From positions 62,001 through 126,000 of the forward strand of contig NZ_FKII01000043.1 in NCBI RefSeq assembly GCF_900078745.1: a DNA stretch of 64,000 nt, given 5' to 3'. Source of the DNA: Candidatus Ichthyocystis sparus. GTDB lineage: Bacteria > Pseudomonadota > Gammaproteobacteria > Burkholderiales > 2013Ark19i. Shown in pieces: positions 36,135-46,666 of the stretch (position 1 is the stretch's first letter; each line of letters opens with the position of its first letter). Below the pieces are notes generated by a model that saw nothing but the letters and a program-made list of their open reading frames with translations, did not search any database and had not been told where the DNA came from. The translations under genes were made by a program, and so were the position numbers.

Positions 36135-39100
36135 GTGGAATACAGTTACAGTGCGCGTGTACATATATCTCCATATTCCATGGAAGTGGTACCATCTGAT
36201 CAAAAAAATTCTCCTTATATATCTAAGAAAGATGTTGGTGGTTTACTGCATTTAAATAACAAGTTTGAGTTTGACGGAAAATCCATTCGATGTTCTGAGT
36301 TCTCATCGCTATTTGTTCTTAATGGTATTAATTGTTATAGAAGTGGCAAGAAGCTTAAAATTAGTTAATTATTTTCGGATGAAGAGTCAGTAAAAAGAGC
36401 TGTTGCCAACAGTCTTAAAGAAATCAATGAGAAAATAGTAGAAAAAAACTCGTGTGATAGGCACATTATAGTTTGTGATAGATTTGGCGATTTTTTGCAT
36501 AAAATAGCATCTACCACGGCTTCTGGAGAAAGTAGGTTTTTCATTTTACATAGTTGCAATCATGTAATGTCTCTTAATGTTTCCCATAAAACTAAGGAAA
36601 TAGAAGGTAAATTAATAGATAAGTGGGTGGTGCGTTTTTTTGATCCTAATAATACTAATGTTGTAGTACGTAGTGAAGTTTTAAGTTTTGAGGATTTTTC
36701 AGATTTAAGTAGATTTTCTTTAAGAATGTTTATGACTCAATCTAACTATAATCTTTACTTTGATAGTAGTGGAGGTGATTCAGTACCGCATCCAAAAGAG
36801 AATGAATGCGCAGTGTATGAATATTCTGATGTACGGAATGCTAGTCCTAATTTTTCAACTTTAGAAACCTTGTCCCAGGACAGAATTTCTGGATGCATGA
36901 TGTATCATGTCATGTCTAATAGCGCCGACCTATTAGATATTAGAGGAATAGCAAGATCTAGGTCTTTTTCCACACTAAGTGCTGATGTTAGGCAAGAGAT
37001 ATTTTTTGCCAGAAGCTCTGGTGGTGTTCCTGCACTTTACTTATCAATGGAGGAAAATAACTATAAATCTATAATGTCTTATAATAATCTTTTGGAAGAA
37101 CTTTCTTATGACTAGCAAGTGAGTCTGTTACCTGAAATTATGAGAGCTAAGGAGCCTGGAGGAATAACGGCTTTATTTATGGCTATGAAAGAAGGAAGTT
37201 GTGATTCTATTAGGGAATATAGCAATTTGTTGGAAGAGCAATTGATAAAAATTAGAGACAGAATGTCTCCTGATAGTTTTGCCGATCTAGTTTTAGATGT
37301 TGCATTGGCTAGAACTAGTGACGGAAGATTCGGTTTGGCTACGGCCATGATCAAAGGTATGGCACATGTTGTGGACGCTTACTCATTATTACTAGACAAA
37401 GTGTTATCACTACTGGGTGGTTTTATACCAGATACTGAACTTGCAAAGTTGATTTTTAAATTATTGAGTACCAAAGATAGCAAAGGAAATCCTGCTCTAC
37501 TTTGCGCTATTTCAAAAGATTGTTCTAGTGCAGTAAGTGCTTTTGGAAGATTGTTAGATAAGTTGCTTGTTATGAAAGGACGTATACCTGATATTGATAT
37601 GTTTGATATGATTCATAAGTTATTGCTGTCTAAATCTAGGGACGGTGTCCCTGCTTTATTTTTTGCTTTGAGTAGGGGTTGTTTTTCTGCAGTACTTTCC
37701 TTTTCTGAATTGATGGATAGATTACTTCTTATGAGAGGAAGTGTCCCTGATTTTAGAGTAGCTAGTGTGATTGTTGAATTGTTAAATTGTGAAACTGCTG
37801 CTGGACTTTATGGTTTATTTTTTGCTTTTCAAGCGGGCTATACTCGCACAGTAATTAGTTTTGGTAGCTTGATAGAGAAATTTTCATTGTTAAAAAATAG
37901 TATTCCTAAATATACATTCGATTCTATGATGTCAGATATATTAACGGCTAGGAGAAAAGATAATGGTACACCTGGCATACTTATGTTATTATTCTCAAAT
38001 TATGTATCTACTATAGCCGCATATAATTCATTGCTAATGGGTGTATCTGGAAAAGTTAGAAGAGAAATATTTTGTATTAAAGATAGAGGATCACCCATCA
38101 TTCATCAAATTATTCTTCATAATGAACCACAATCTTTGATATCACTTGGCTATTTTTTGGATGCGCTTTCTTATGAGGAGCAAACTGATCTACTGCCAGA
38201 AATATTAATTTCTAAAAATAATGCGGGTAATTCCGCCCTATTTATAGCCATGCAGGAAGGATATGTCGATTGTATTTATGAATATGGCGCCTTGATAGAA
38301 AAGCAATTAATGACAATTAAAAAAAGAATGTATTCTGATGATTTTTCTAATCTAGTTTTGGATATTGTATCTGCTAAAAGAGATGATGGGTTATCTGCTC
38401 TGGCTTCAACAATGATTAATAACAAAGTTAATAATATAGAGCCTTACGCATGTTTATTAGAAAAAGTGCTATCACTACTGAGTAGTACTATATCGGATGT
38501 TGAGCTTGCAAGGTTAATTTTTAAGTTATTGAGTGGTAGAGATAGAAGAGGAAATTCTGCTCTGTTTTATGCTCTTGCAAAAGGTTATTCTGATGCAGTA
38601 TGTGCTTTTGGAATATTGATGGATAAGTTTCTTCTCATGAAGGGACGTATACCTGATACTGATATGGTTGGTATGATTTTTGATTTGTTGTGAGCTGAAT
38701 CTGATGATGCGGTTTCTGGTTTATTTTGTGCTTTGTCAAAAGGTCATTCTGGTACAGTGCGTGCTTTTTCTAAGCTGGTGGATAAATTGTTTGTTATGAG
38801 GGGATGTATACCTGACATAGACATAGCTAATATGATTTGTAAGCTGTTGATGTATCGCAGCGATGTAGGTTCTGGTTTATTTTTTGCTATACAAGATGGT
38901 CATGCTGATACGGTGTGTGCTTTTTCTGAGTTTATGGATAAATTATTTCTTATGAAAGAAAGTATAGGTGATCTGCATATGGCTGGTATAGTTCGTAGAG
39001 TGCTGATGTGCTCTTTTTGTTCTTATAATGAAGATATATCTCCTGCTTTATTTTATGCTTTGCAAGATGGTCATTCTGATGTAGTGCTTGCTCTTAGAGA

Positions 39101-40458
39101 GTTAATAGGTAAATTTTCTAAGTTACTAAGTGATTGTCTATCTGAAGATAGTTTTAGTTCTATGATGTTAAACATATTGATGGCTGCGGACAGATTTGGT
39201 GTATCTGGCGTATTTAAGGCATTATTAAAAAATAATATTGATGTTATAGGTGCGTATAATTCATTGTTAGTGTATGCACCTAAAGAAGTTAGAAGAAGAA
39301 TTTTTTGTATTAAAGATGATGGCGGATCACCTGTCATTTATGTATTAATGGCGCTTGATGAACCAGATTCTTTTAAGGCATATGGCAAGTTTCTTGCAAT
39401 CACTTTCTTATGATGAGCAAATTGAGTTACTTCCGGAGTTGTTAATTTCTAAAAATGATGGAGGTGACCCTGCTTTATTTGTAGCTATGCAGGAAGGACG
39501 TGATAATTGTATTGAGGCATATGTTACTTTTGTTGAAGAACAATTAATGAAAATTAGAGATAGAATGTCTCATGATGATTTTTCTAATCTAGTTTTAGGT
39601 ATTGCATTGGCTAAAAGAAGTGATGGGGTATCTGCTTTACATATTGGAATGTACAAGAATAGATCCGCTACTATAAGAGCTTATTCAGGATTATTGGACA
39701 AAGTTTTACCGCTATTAAAGGGTAATATTCCGGATGATAAACTTGCAAGAGCGATTTTTGAGTTATTGAAAGCTAGGACTAGAGAAGATACTGATGGATT
39801 ATTTACGTCCCTAAAAAGAGATAATGTTCATTCGGTAGCTGCTTTTTATTCATTGTTAGATAAACTTGTTAGTATGAAAGGATGCATAGAGGATAGCATA
39901 TTGGCTGGTATGGTATTTGATTTACTGATGTGTAAGAGTGGTGATGATAGCACTCCAGGCCTGTTTGTGGCTATGCAAAATGGACATCATGGAGCTGTAG
40001 AAGCTTTTGTAAAATTATTAGAAAAATTGATGATGTTTAGTGACGATGTATCCACTGGATATTTTAATAATATGTTGTTAGATATTGTAGTATCTAGACG
40101 ATCAGATGGTGTATCTGGATTATCTGTAGCACTAGAAAATAATTTTCCTGAGGTAGTTACGTCTTATATCCAACTACTTAAGTTAATACCTAAGGATGAA
40201 TTGGCTAATGTATTGGTGGCCCTGAATGCTTCTGGGATACCTGCTGCATTATCTGCTGGCAGGGAGGCTTTGGAAGCTTATTTTGCAATAATATCTGACT
40301 TATCTACAAGGACTATATATGCCTTACATTCACAACTTAGTAGTGCAAGAAGGCCGATTGAACATATATTGGTAGGTGATAGAGATCTTGAAGGAAAGTA
40401 TAAACTTTTGTTGGATAAAATTAAAGAGCTTGCTAGAAGCTCCAGGCAGGACCATTAA
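36135..40458 (+). pseudogene. Full-length EspL/ShET2-like gene with three stops and one frameshift
   Basis: The whole gene is present: protease domain with the Cys ('IRCSEFSSLF'), His ('SCNHVMSLNV') and Asp ('RFFDPNNTN') motifs, about 20 repeats and the cap 'LARSSRQDH'. Four lesions interrupt it: TAA at 36366-36368 where siblings have Glu ('VSELFSD'), TAG at 37113-37115 where they have Glu ('YDEQ'), TGA at 38691-38693 where they have Arg ('LLRAESD'), and a one-base insertion near 39390 in 'KFLQSLSYDEQ'. Between lesions the coding sequence is as well preserved as in intact copies, so inactivation is recent. GTG 36135, six bases after AGGTG, is the likely original start. The use of all three stop codons argues against recoding. 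Confidence 0.85.
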
Positions 40459-40639
40459 AGTACGTTCAGCTAGTTAAATTGATTATTGCTGAACAGGGTA
40501 GGGTTTGAGCTTCATAATTTGCAGGTGTTAAAAGTAAAATAAATAAAATGATAATAACATAACATGTAGTATGTGTGATTGTGCTCGATTATATGATGAA
40601 TTGACTTAGAAGCGTTACAGTGACCATATTCGTGTGTTT

Positions 40640-40830
40640 TCACACTCAAAAAATAATGATATTTAAGGATAATATGTTAAGTTTGTTAAGTTAATATTTC
40701 ACCGATATGTGATTTTAGATGCTGTAGTATCTGGAAGGTAGATTGCATGTCTGTGTTGTTTGTAGCACTAGAAAGTAATTCTCCTGAGGTCTTGGCTTGC
40801 ATACGTGTTGTGTGTGCTGTATGTTAGCGG
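40640..40830 (+). pseudogene. Small C-terminal remnant, duplicated at 45520-45700
   Basis: Coding traces such as 'SVLFVALESNSPEVLAC' near 40748-40800 match the penultimate repeat of family members. The same remnant with its flanks recurs at 45520-45700, showing that it was already dead when the block was copied. Confidence 0.6.
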
Positions 40831-41066
40831 CTTGATAGGATTAGTGTGTCGTCTAAGCACATATGCTATTAAGCAGTAATGGTCTTTATGGAAGTGAAGG
40901 AAGATTCAAGCTGTTCGTTGAATAGGGTTAGGGTATTTGCTATAAGATTCTTGTGGAACAATGATAGAAGTAGTTTATTACCCACTTTATAATTTATTAC
41001 TATGTACAATGTTGCATTGTATGTGTGTTATTGTGCTCAGTAACACTGCAGTCCTATATAAAAAAA

Positions 41067-41094
41067 TTGTTTTGTAAGAAAATTTTTGTATAAT
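41067..41094 (+). promoter_or_regulatory. Sigma-70-like promoter upstream of 41186
   Basis: TTGTTT (41067-41072) and TATAAT (41089-41094) are 16 bases apart, about 90 bases before the start codon. The same segment recurs at 45797-45829 in a duplicated block upstream of a dead copy, with a 5-base insertion between the boxes. Confidence 0.5.
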
Positions 41095-41185
41095 TATGCG
41101 AGTTCATGCCAAATATGATAAGGCGGAGCTTGATTGCATAACTATACTTACATAGTAACGCTAACAATAAAACAAAGCAAAGCGT

Positions 41186-44100
41186 ATGAAGTCTGATTAC
41201 ATTCCCCATGTCCATGTATCTCCGCGCTCGATGGAAATAGTACCATCTGCCGAAAAGAATTTGCCTTATATATCTAAAAAAAATGTTGGGAGCTTATTAG
41301 ATTTAAATTGTAAAGTTGAGATTGATGAGGAAATTATTTGTTGTTCCCATTTGTCTTCATTGTTTACTTTGAATAGTATTGATTGTTACAGAAATAACAG
41401 AAAAATGAAGGTTAGTGAGTTGTTCTCAGATGAAGAATCAATAAAAAAAGCACTTCCTGCTAATTTCAAAGAAATCCATAAAAATATAATAGATAATTCA
41501 TGTGGCAGATATATTATAGCCTGCGATGGTTTTGGTAATTTTTTGTATAAAATAGCATCTAACATACTTGCTGGGGAGCAGAGATTTTTTATTTTACATA
41601 GTTGTATTCATGCAATGTCTTTTAAGATCATACGTAAAACCAAGGAAATGGAAGGATTAGTAGTAGATAGTTGGGTGGTGCATTTTTTTGATCCCAACAA
41701 GACCAATGTTGTGTCACGTAGCGAAGTTTTAAGCTGTGAGGAATTTTTAGATCTAAGTAGATTTTCTTTAAGAATGTTTATTGATAAAAATAAGTATAAA
41801 GAGTATTTTGAAAATGATGAATTAGAGCCAACAGAAAATGAGTGCGCAATATATGAATGCTCTGATACAAAGAATGCAAGTTTTAACTTTTTAACTTTAG
41901 AAACTATGTCTAAATACAAAATTTCTGGGTGCATGATATATCATATGATCTTTAATAACATTAGTTCATTGGATATTAGAGAAGTAGTAAAATCTAGGTC
42001 GTTTTCAACGTTGAATGCTGATATTAGAAGGGAGGTATTTTTTGCTAGAAGCTCCATGGGTATTTCCGCACTTCAATTGGCCATGGAACAAAATAAACCT
42101 AACTCTGTGAGATCGTATAATAATCTTTTGGAAGAACTTTCTTATGATGAACAATTAAGTTTATTACCTGATATTATACATACTAAATCACCTACAGGAG
42201 CATCAGCTTTATTTATGGCTATGCAAGGTGGATATAGTGAATGTGTTGACAGTTTTGGTTTACTGCTCGATAGATTAATAAATATAAGACATAGAATTGA
42301 TGTAAAAAATTTTTCTGGGATGCTCTTTGATATTTTGTTGGCAAAGCGTGGAGATGGCTTATCTGCTCTTTCTATGGCTTTGCTATCAAATAATGCTGAT
42401 GCTATTTTAGCTTTTGGTAGTCTTTTGGATAAGGTTTTTATACTTAAAGATATTGTTGATAGTAGAGCATTATCTAACATAATTTTTGGATTGTTGAGTC
42501 ATAAAGATGACATGGGAATGTCTGGTCTGTTCTATGCTTTTAAAAAGGGTAATCCTGATGCAGTTGCTGCTTTTTCTAAATTGATAGACAGGTTACTTCT
42601 CATGAAAGGGTATGTTCCTGATACTGATATAGCAGATATGATTTTTAAGTTATTAGTTGATAAAACTTACGTTGGCACTTCTGGATTATTTTTTGCTTTA
42701 CAAGGGGGACATGCTGATACAGTAGTTGTTTTTGCCCAGTTAATAAGCAAATTTTCACTGCTGAGGCATAGTATATCTAAAGCCAGATTTAACTCTATGA
42801 TGCTGGACATATTAATGGCTGCTAGAAGCAACAGTACACCTGGCATATTCATATCATTAGCAAGAAATGATGTTGATGTTGTTAGAGCATATAGTTCATT
42901 GTTAATATATGCACCTAAGGAAGTTAGAAGAGAAATATTTTGTATTAGAAATCGTAATAGATCACCTGCTCTTCATGCATTTATGGGCCATAATAATCCA
43001 CTCTCTTTGAGAGCATATGGTTGTTTTTTGCAGGCACTTTCTTGTGACGAGCAAATTGATCTATTGCCAGAGATTTTAATTTCTAAAAATTATAATGGAG
43101 ACCCTGCTCTATTTACAGCCATGAAAGAAGGATATAGCGATTGTATTGATGAATATTCTGTCTTGATAGAAAATCAATTAATGGCAATCAAAAATAGAAT
43201 GTCTAATGATGATTTTGCTAGTCTAGTTTTAGACATCGTATTTGCTAAAATAAGTGATGGAACATCTGCTTTATTTGTTGGGATGTATAACAATAAAGTT
43301 AGCGCAATAGAATCTTATGCTGGATTATTAGGCAAAGTTTTACTGCTACTAAAGAGCGTTATATCAGATGATAAATTGGCTGATATTATTTATAATGTAG
43401 CTTCATGTTGCCCACCTTCCTGTGCCGAAAGCCCTATGTTTATAGCTCTATACAGAGGGCATGGTGCTTCCATTGGTGCTTTTGGTTTATTGGTTGATAA
43501 ACTAATGCTAATGAAAGATTATATATCTCACGATAAACTTTCAGATATGATCTTTAAATTGCTGAAAGCTAGAACTAACGAAAATGTTGATGGATTATTT
43601 ATGGCTTTGCAAGAAGGTAATACTGATTCAGTAATTTCTTTTGGATTTTTGTTAAGTAAATTTATCAGTATGAAAGAATACATAAAAGATACTTCACTTC
43701 TTGATATGGTATTTGATTTACTAATCTGTAAAAGTAGTAGTAATAATATTCCTGGTTTGTTTATGGCTATGCAAAATGGACACTACAGCACTGTAGATGC
43801 TTTTAGAGAGCTATTAGAAAAAATAATGATATTTAGGGATGATGTATTAAGTGAGTATTTTAATAGTATGCTTTTAGAAACTGTAATATCTAAAAGACCA
43901 GATGGTATATCCGGATTGTTTATAGCACTAAAAAATAACTTTCCTGAGGTAGTTATGTCTTATGGACTATTGCTCAATTTAATACCCAAATATGAATTAG
44001 TTAACGTATTAGTGGCTTCCAATAGCTCCGGCATACCTGCTGCATTATTTGCTGGTAAGGAAGCTTTAGATAGTTATCTAAAAATAATATCTTACCTACC

Positions 44101-44263
44101 ATCTGGTATTAAATATACTTTGTATTTGAGACTTAGTAGAATAAGAATATCAATTAGACATACATCTTTAAATGATAGTGATCTTGATGGAAGATATAAA
44201 CTTTTATTGGAGAAGGTTAAAGGTCTTGCTATAGGCTCCGTAGGAAATGTTGTAATAACCTAA
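41186..44263 (+). CDS. EspL/ShET2-like cysteine protease effector with about 14 repeats
   Basis: An intact 1025-residue member. The putative nucleophile is Cys53 in 'IICCSHLSSLF' (Cys52 is adjacent), with His142 in 'SCIHAMSFKI' and Asp169 in 'HFFDPNKTN'. About 14 repeats follow, including one of a different subtype ('ESPMFIALYRGHGASIGAFG') shared with 46667 and the dead copies at 5340 and 54658. It differs from other copies by 'MSKYKISGCMIYH' where they have 'LSQDGISGCMIYH'. The ATG at 41186 has only a weak purine-rich leader. The cap ends 'LAIGSVGNVVIT', unlike the usual 'LARSS' ending. Confidence 0.8.
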   Translation: MKSDYIPHVHVSPRSMEIVPSAEKNLPYISKKNVGSLLDLNCKVEIDEEIICCSHLSSLFTLNSIDCYRNNRKMKVSELFSDEESIKKALPANFKEIHKNIIDNSCGRYIIACDGFGNFLYKIASNILAGEQRFFILHSCIHAMSFKIIRKTKEMEGLVVDSWVVHFFDPNKTNVVSRSEVLSCEEFLDLSRFSLRMFIDKNKYKEYFENDELEPTENECAIYECSDTKNASFNFLTLETMSKYKISGCMIYHMIFNNISSLDIREVVKSRSFSTLNADIRREVFFARSSMGISALQLAMEQNKPNSVRSYNNLLEELSYDEQLSLLPDIIHTKSPTGASALFMAMQGGYSECVDSFGLLLDRLINIRHRIDVKNFSGMLFDILLAKRGDGLSALSMALLSNNADAILAFGSLLDKVFILKDIVDSRALSNIIFGLLSHKDDMGMSGLFYAFKKGNPDAVAAFSKLIDRLLLMKGYVPDTDIADMIFKLLVDKTYVGTSGLFFALQGGHADTVVVFAQLISKFSLLRHSISKARFNSMMLDILMAARSNSTPGIFISLARNDVDVVRAYSSLLIYAPKEVRREIFCIRNRNRSPALHAFMGHNNPLSLRAYGCFLQALSCDEQIDLLPEILISKNYNGDPALFTAMKEGYSDCIDEYSVLIENQLMAIKNRMSNDDFASLVLDIVFAKISDGTSALFVGMYNNKVSAIESYAGLLGKVLLLLKSVISDDKLADIIYNVASCCPPSCAESPMFIALYRGHGASIGAFGLLVDKLMLMKDYISHDKLSDMIFKLLKARTNENVDGLFMALQEGNTDSVISFGFLLSKFISMKEYIKDTSLLDMVFDLLICKSSSNNIPGLFMAMQNGHYSTVDAFRELLEKIMIFRDDVLSEYFNSMLLETVISKRPDGISGLFIALKNNFPEVVMSYGLLLNLIPKYELVNVLVASNSSGIPAALFAGKEALDSYLKIISYLPSGIKYTLYLRLSRIRISIRHTSLNDSDLDGRYKLLLEKVKGLAIGSVGNVVIT

Positions 44264-44397
44264 ATAAATAATGGCTTTAAATTTTATGGTGTTAGTTCGT
44301 AAAATTAAATCCGATGCTGGTGCCAATAATATTATATCAGTATATGCAATATATACTAAATATATAAAAAATTACTTTAGGTTATAAGAGAAATTCT

Positions 44398-45306
44398 TAT
44401 TGTGAAAGGTCATGTGCCTGCTGGTGGTATGGCGAGTGTGGTCTTTGGGATATTGGAATCTAAATCATATGATGAAAGCCCTTTGTTAATAGCTCTATCT
44501 AGAAGATATTATGATTCTGTTGTTGCTTTTGGTTGATTAATTAAAGATTGTATGTCCAACGATAAACTTTCAAACATGGTTTTTGAGTTATTAGTTATCA
44601 AAATGGACATCGTGGGGCTGTAGATGCTTTTGTAAAATTATTAGAAAAATTTAGATGTTTAGGGATGATATATCTACTGGATATTTTATATAATATATTG
44701 TTAGATCTTGTGGCATCTAGATAATGATTTTCCTGAGGTAGTTGTGTCTACACCAGACTACTTAAATTAATACCTAGAGATGAGTTGGTTAATGCATTAG
44801 TGGCTTCTGATAGTCCTGGCAGACCTGCTGCATTACTTGCTGGTAGTAATGCCTTGGAAGCCTATTTTGCAATGGTATCTGAATTTCCTACAAAGACTAT
44901 ATATGCTTTACATTCACAACTTAGTAGTGCAAGAAGGTCAACTGGACATATATTGGCTGGTTCTGGATTATTTGTAGCGCTGGAGAATAATTTTCCTGAG
45001 GTAGTTAGATCTTATATTTCACTACTTAAATTAATACCTAAAGATGAATTAGTTAATGTATTAGTGGCTTCGGATAGTTCTGGCAGACCTGCTGCATTAC
45101 TTGCTGGTAGTAGTGCCTTAGAAGCCTATTTTGCAATGTTATCTGAATTTCCTACAAAGACCATATATACTTTACATTCACAACTTAGTAGCGCAAGAAG
45201 GTCAATTGAGGATATGTTTGCTGGTGATAGCGGTCTTGAAGGAAAGTATAAATTTTTGTTAGATAAAATTAAAGAACTTGCTAGAAGCTCCAGGCAGGAC
45301 CATTAA
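44398..45306 (+). pseudogene. Mosaic repeat-domain remnant with duplicated C-terminal cap
   Basis: The first piece ('IVKGHVPAGGMASVVFGILE') is of the 23912/30777 subtype. At about 44465 it joins sequence of the 46667 subtype ('YDESPLLIALSRRYYDSVVA'), so it is a chimera. After further deletions, 44785-45306 is open and encodes the cap twice in tandem: 'SPGRPAALLAGSNALEAYFA' and, about 100 residues later, 'SSGRPAALLAGSSALEAYFA', ending 'LARSSRQDH'. No start or protease domain is present, so I treat it as non-functional, although a short protein from the ATG at 44785 cannot be excluded. Confidence 0.75.
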
Positions 45307-45519
45307 AGTACGTTCAGCTAGTTAAATTGATTATTGCTGAACAGAGTAGTGTATTTGAGCTTTATAATTTGCAGGTGTTAAAATTAAAATAAATAGAACT
45401 ATAATCACGTAACATGTAGTGCGTGTGATTGTGCTCGATGACGGTGATATAATAAATTGCCTTAGAAGCATTACAGTGACCACATTCGTATATTTTCACA
45501 CTCAAAAAATATTAATATT

Positions 45520-45700
45520 TAAGGGTAATATGTTAAGTTAATATTTCGCCGATATGTGATTTTAGGTGCTGCAATGTCTGAACGATAGATTGGATATCTG
45601 TGTTGTTTGTAGCACTAGAAAATAATTCTCCTGGGGTTTTAACTTGCATACGTGTTATATGTGCTATATATTCACGGCTTGATAGAGTTATTATCTCAAT
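45520..45700 (+). pseudogene. Duplicate of the small remnant at 40640-40830
   Basis: The noncoding flank from 45303 onward matches that from 40455 base for base over long stretches ('AAGTACGTTCAGCTAGTTAA'), and the dead tail follows in both. It is part of a segmental duplication covering 40440-41944 and 45290-46392. Confidence 0.65.
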
Positions 45701-45869
45701 TAAACACATACCAACTTTATAACTTATTACTATGTATAATGTTATATTGTATGTGTGTGATTGTGCTCAATAACACTGCAATCTTATATAAAAAAATTGT
45801 TTTGTATTGTAAGAAAATTTTTATATAATTATGCAAATTTATGCCAAAAATATGATAGGGTTGAATTGG

Positions 45870-46392
45870 TTACTTTGAAAAATGAAGATTAGTGCTTAGA
45901 TGAAGAATCAATAAAAAAAGCAGTTCCTGCTAGTTTCAAAGAAATCCATAAAAATATAATAGAGAATTCATGTGGTGTATATACTATAGCCTGTGATGGT
46001 TTTGGTAATTTTTTGTATAAAGTAGCATCCAACATACTTTATGGGGAGCGGAGATTTTTTATTTTACATAGTTTTATTCATGCAATATCTTTTAAGATCA
46101 TGCGTAAAACTAAGGAAATGGAAGGATTACTAGTAGATATTTGGGAGGTGCATTTTTTTGATTCCAACATGGACAATGTTGTGTCATGTAACGAAGTTTT
46201 AAGCTGTGAGTAATTTTTAGATCTAAGTAGATTTTCTTTAAGAATGTTTATTGATAAAAATAATTATAAAGATTATTTTGAAAATGATGGATTAGAGCCA
46301 ACATAAAATGAGTGTGCGATATATGAATACCCATATACAAAGAATGCAAACTTTAACTTTTTAACTTTAGAAATTCTTTCTAAATACAAATA
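45870..46392 (+). pseudogene. N-terminal remnant, copy of the 41186 gene's protease domain
   Basis: The sequence follows 41415-41930 closely: 'AVPASFKEIHKNIIENSCG', 'FGNFLYKVASNILYGERRFF', 'HSFIHAISFKIMRKTKEMEG', 'VHFFDSNMDNVVSCNEVLSC'. The segment with the catalytic Cys is deleted and stops interrupt the rest (TAA near 46211, near 46304). The Asp motif reads FFDSN instead of FFDPN. It ends at about 46392. Confidence 0.8.
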
Positions 46393-46666
46393 AATTAAGT
46401 CTAATTTACATCTTAACATTGATCATATTTAACATATTTGTGCTGTATAACATAGGCCCCATAGAGGGTTATTCGATATTAAATATTGATAGTAAATTAT
46501 CTGTGTCTTACTATTAGTAATAGAGAAAATTTATTAGATAAGTCAATAGTTTTAGAAAATGTTATTTTAAAACAATATATTCTATATTATAATGCATGAA
46601 AGCTAGTGTGCTGGCATATCAATGTTTAGGTTGACATTCAGGATATACAGGTGGGGGTAAGTTGCG
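46393..46666 (+). promoter_or_regulatory. Upstream region of family gene at 46667
   Basis: It contains 'GATCATATTTAACATATTTG' followed by 'TGCTGTATAACATAGG', resembling the beginning of the shared upstream block (8100 and 16290), but the CACATTAAT palindrome is missing. A strong ribosome-binding site (GGTGGGGG) lies about ten bases before the ATG. Confidence 0.45.
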
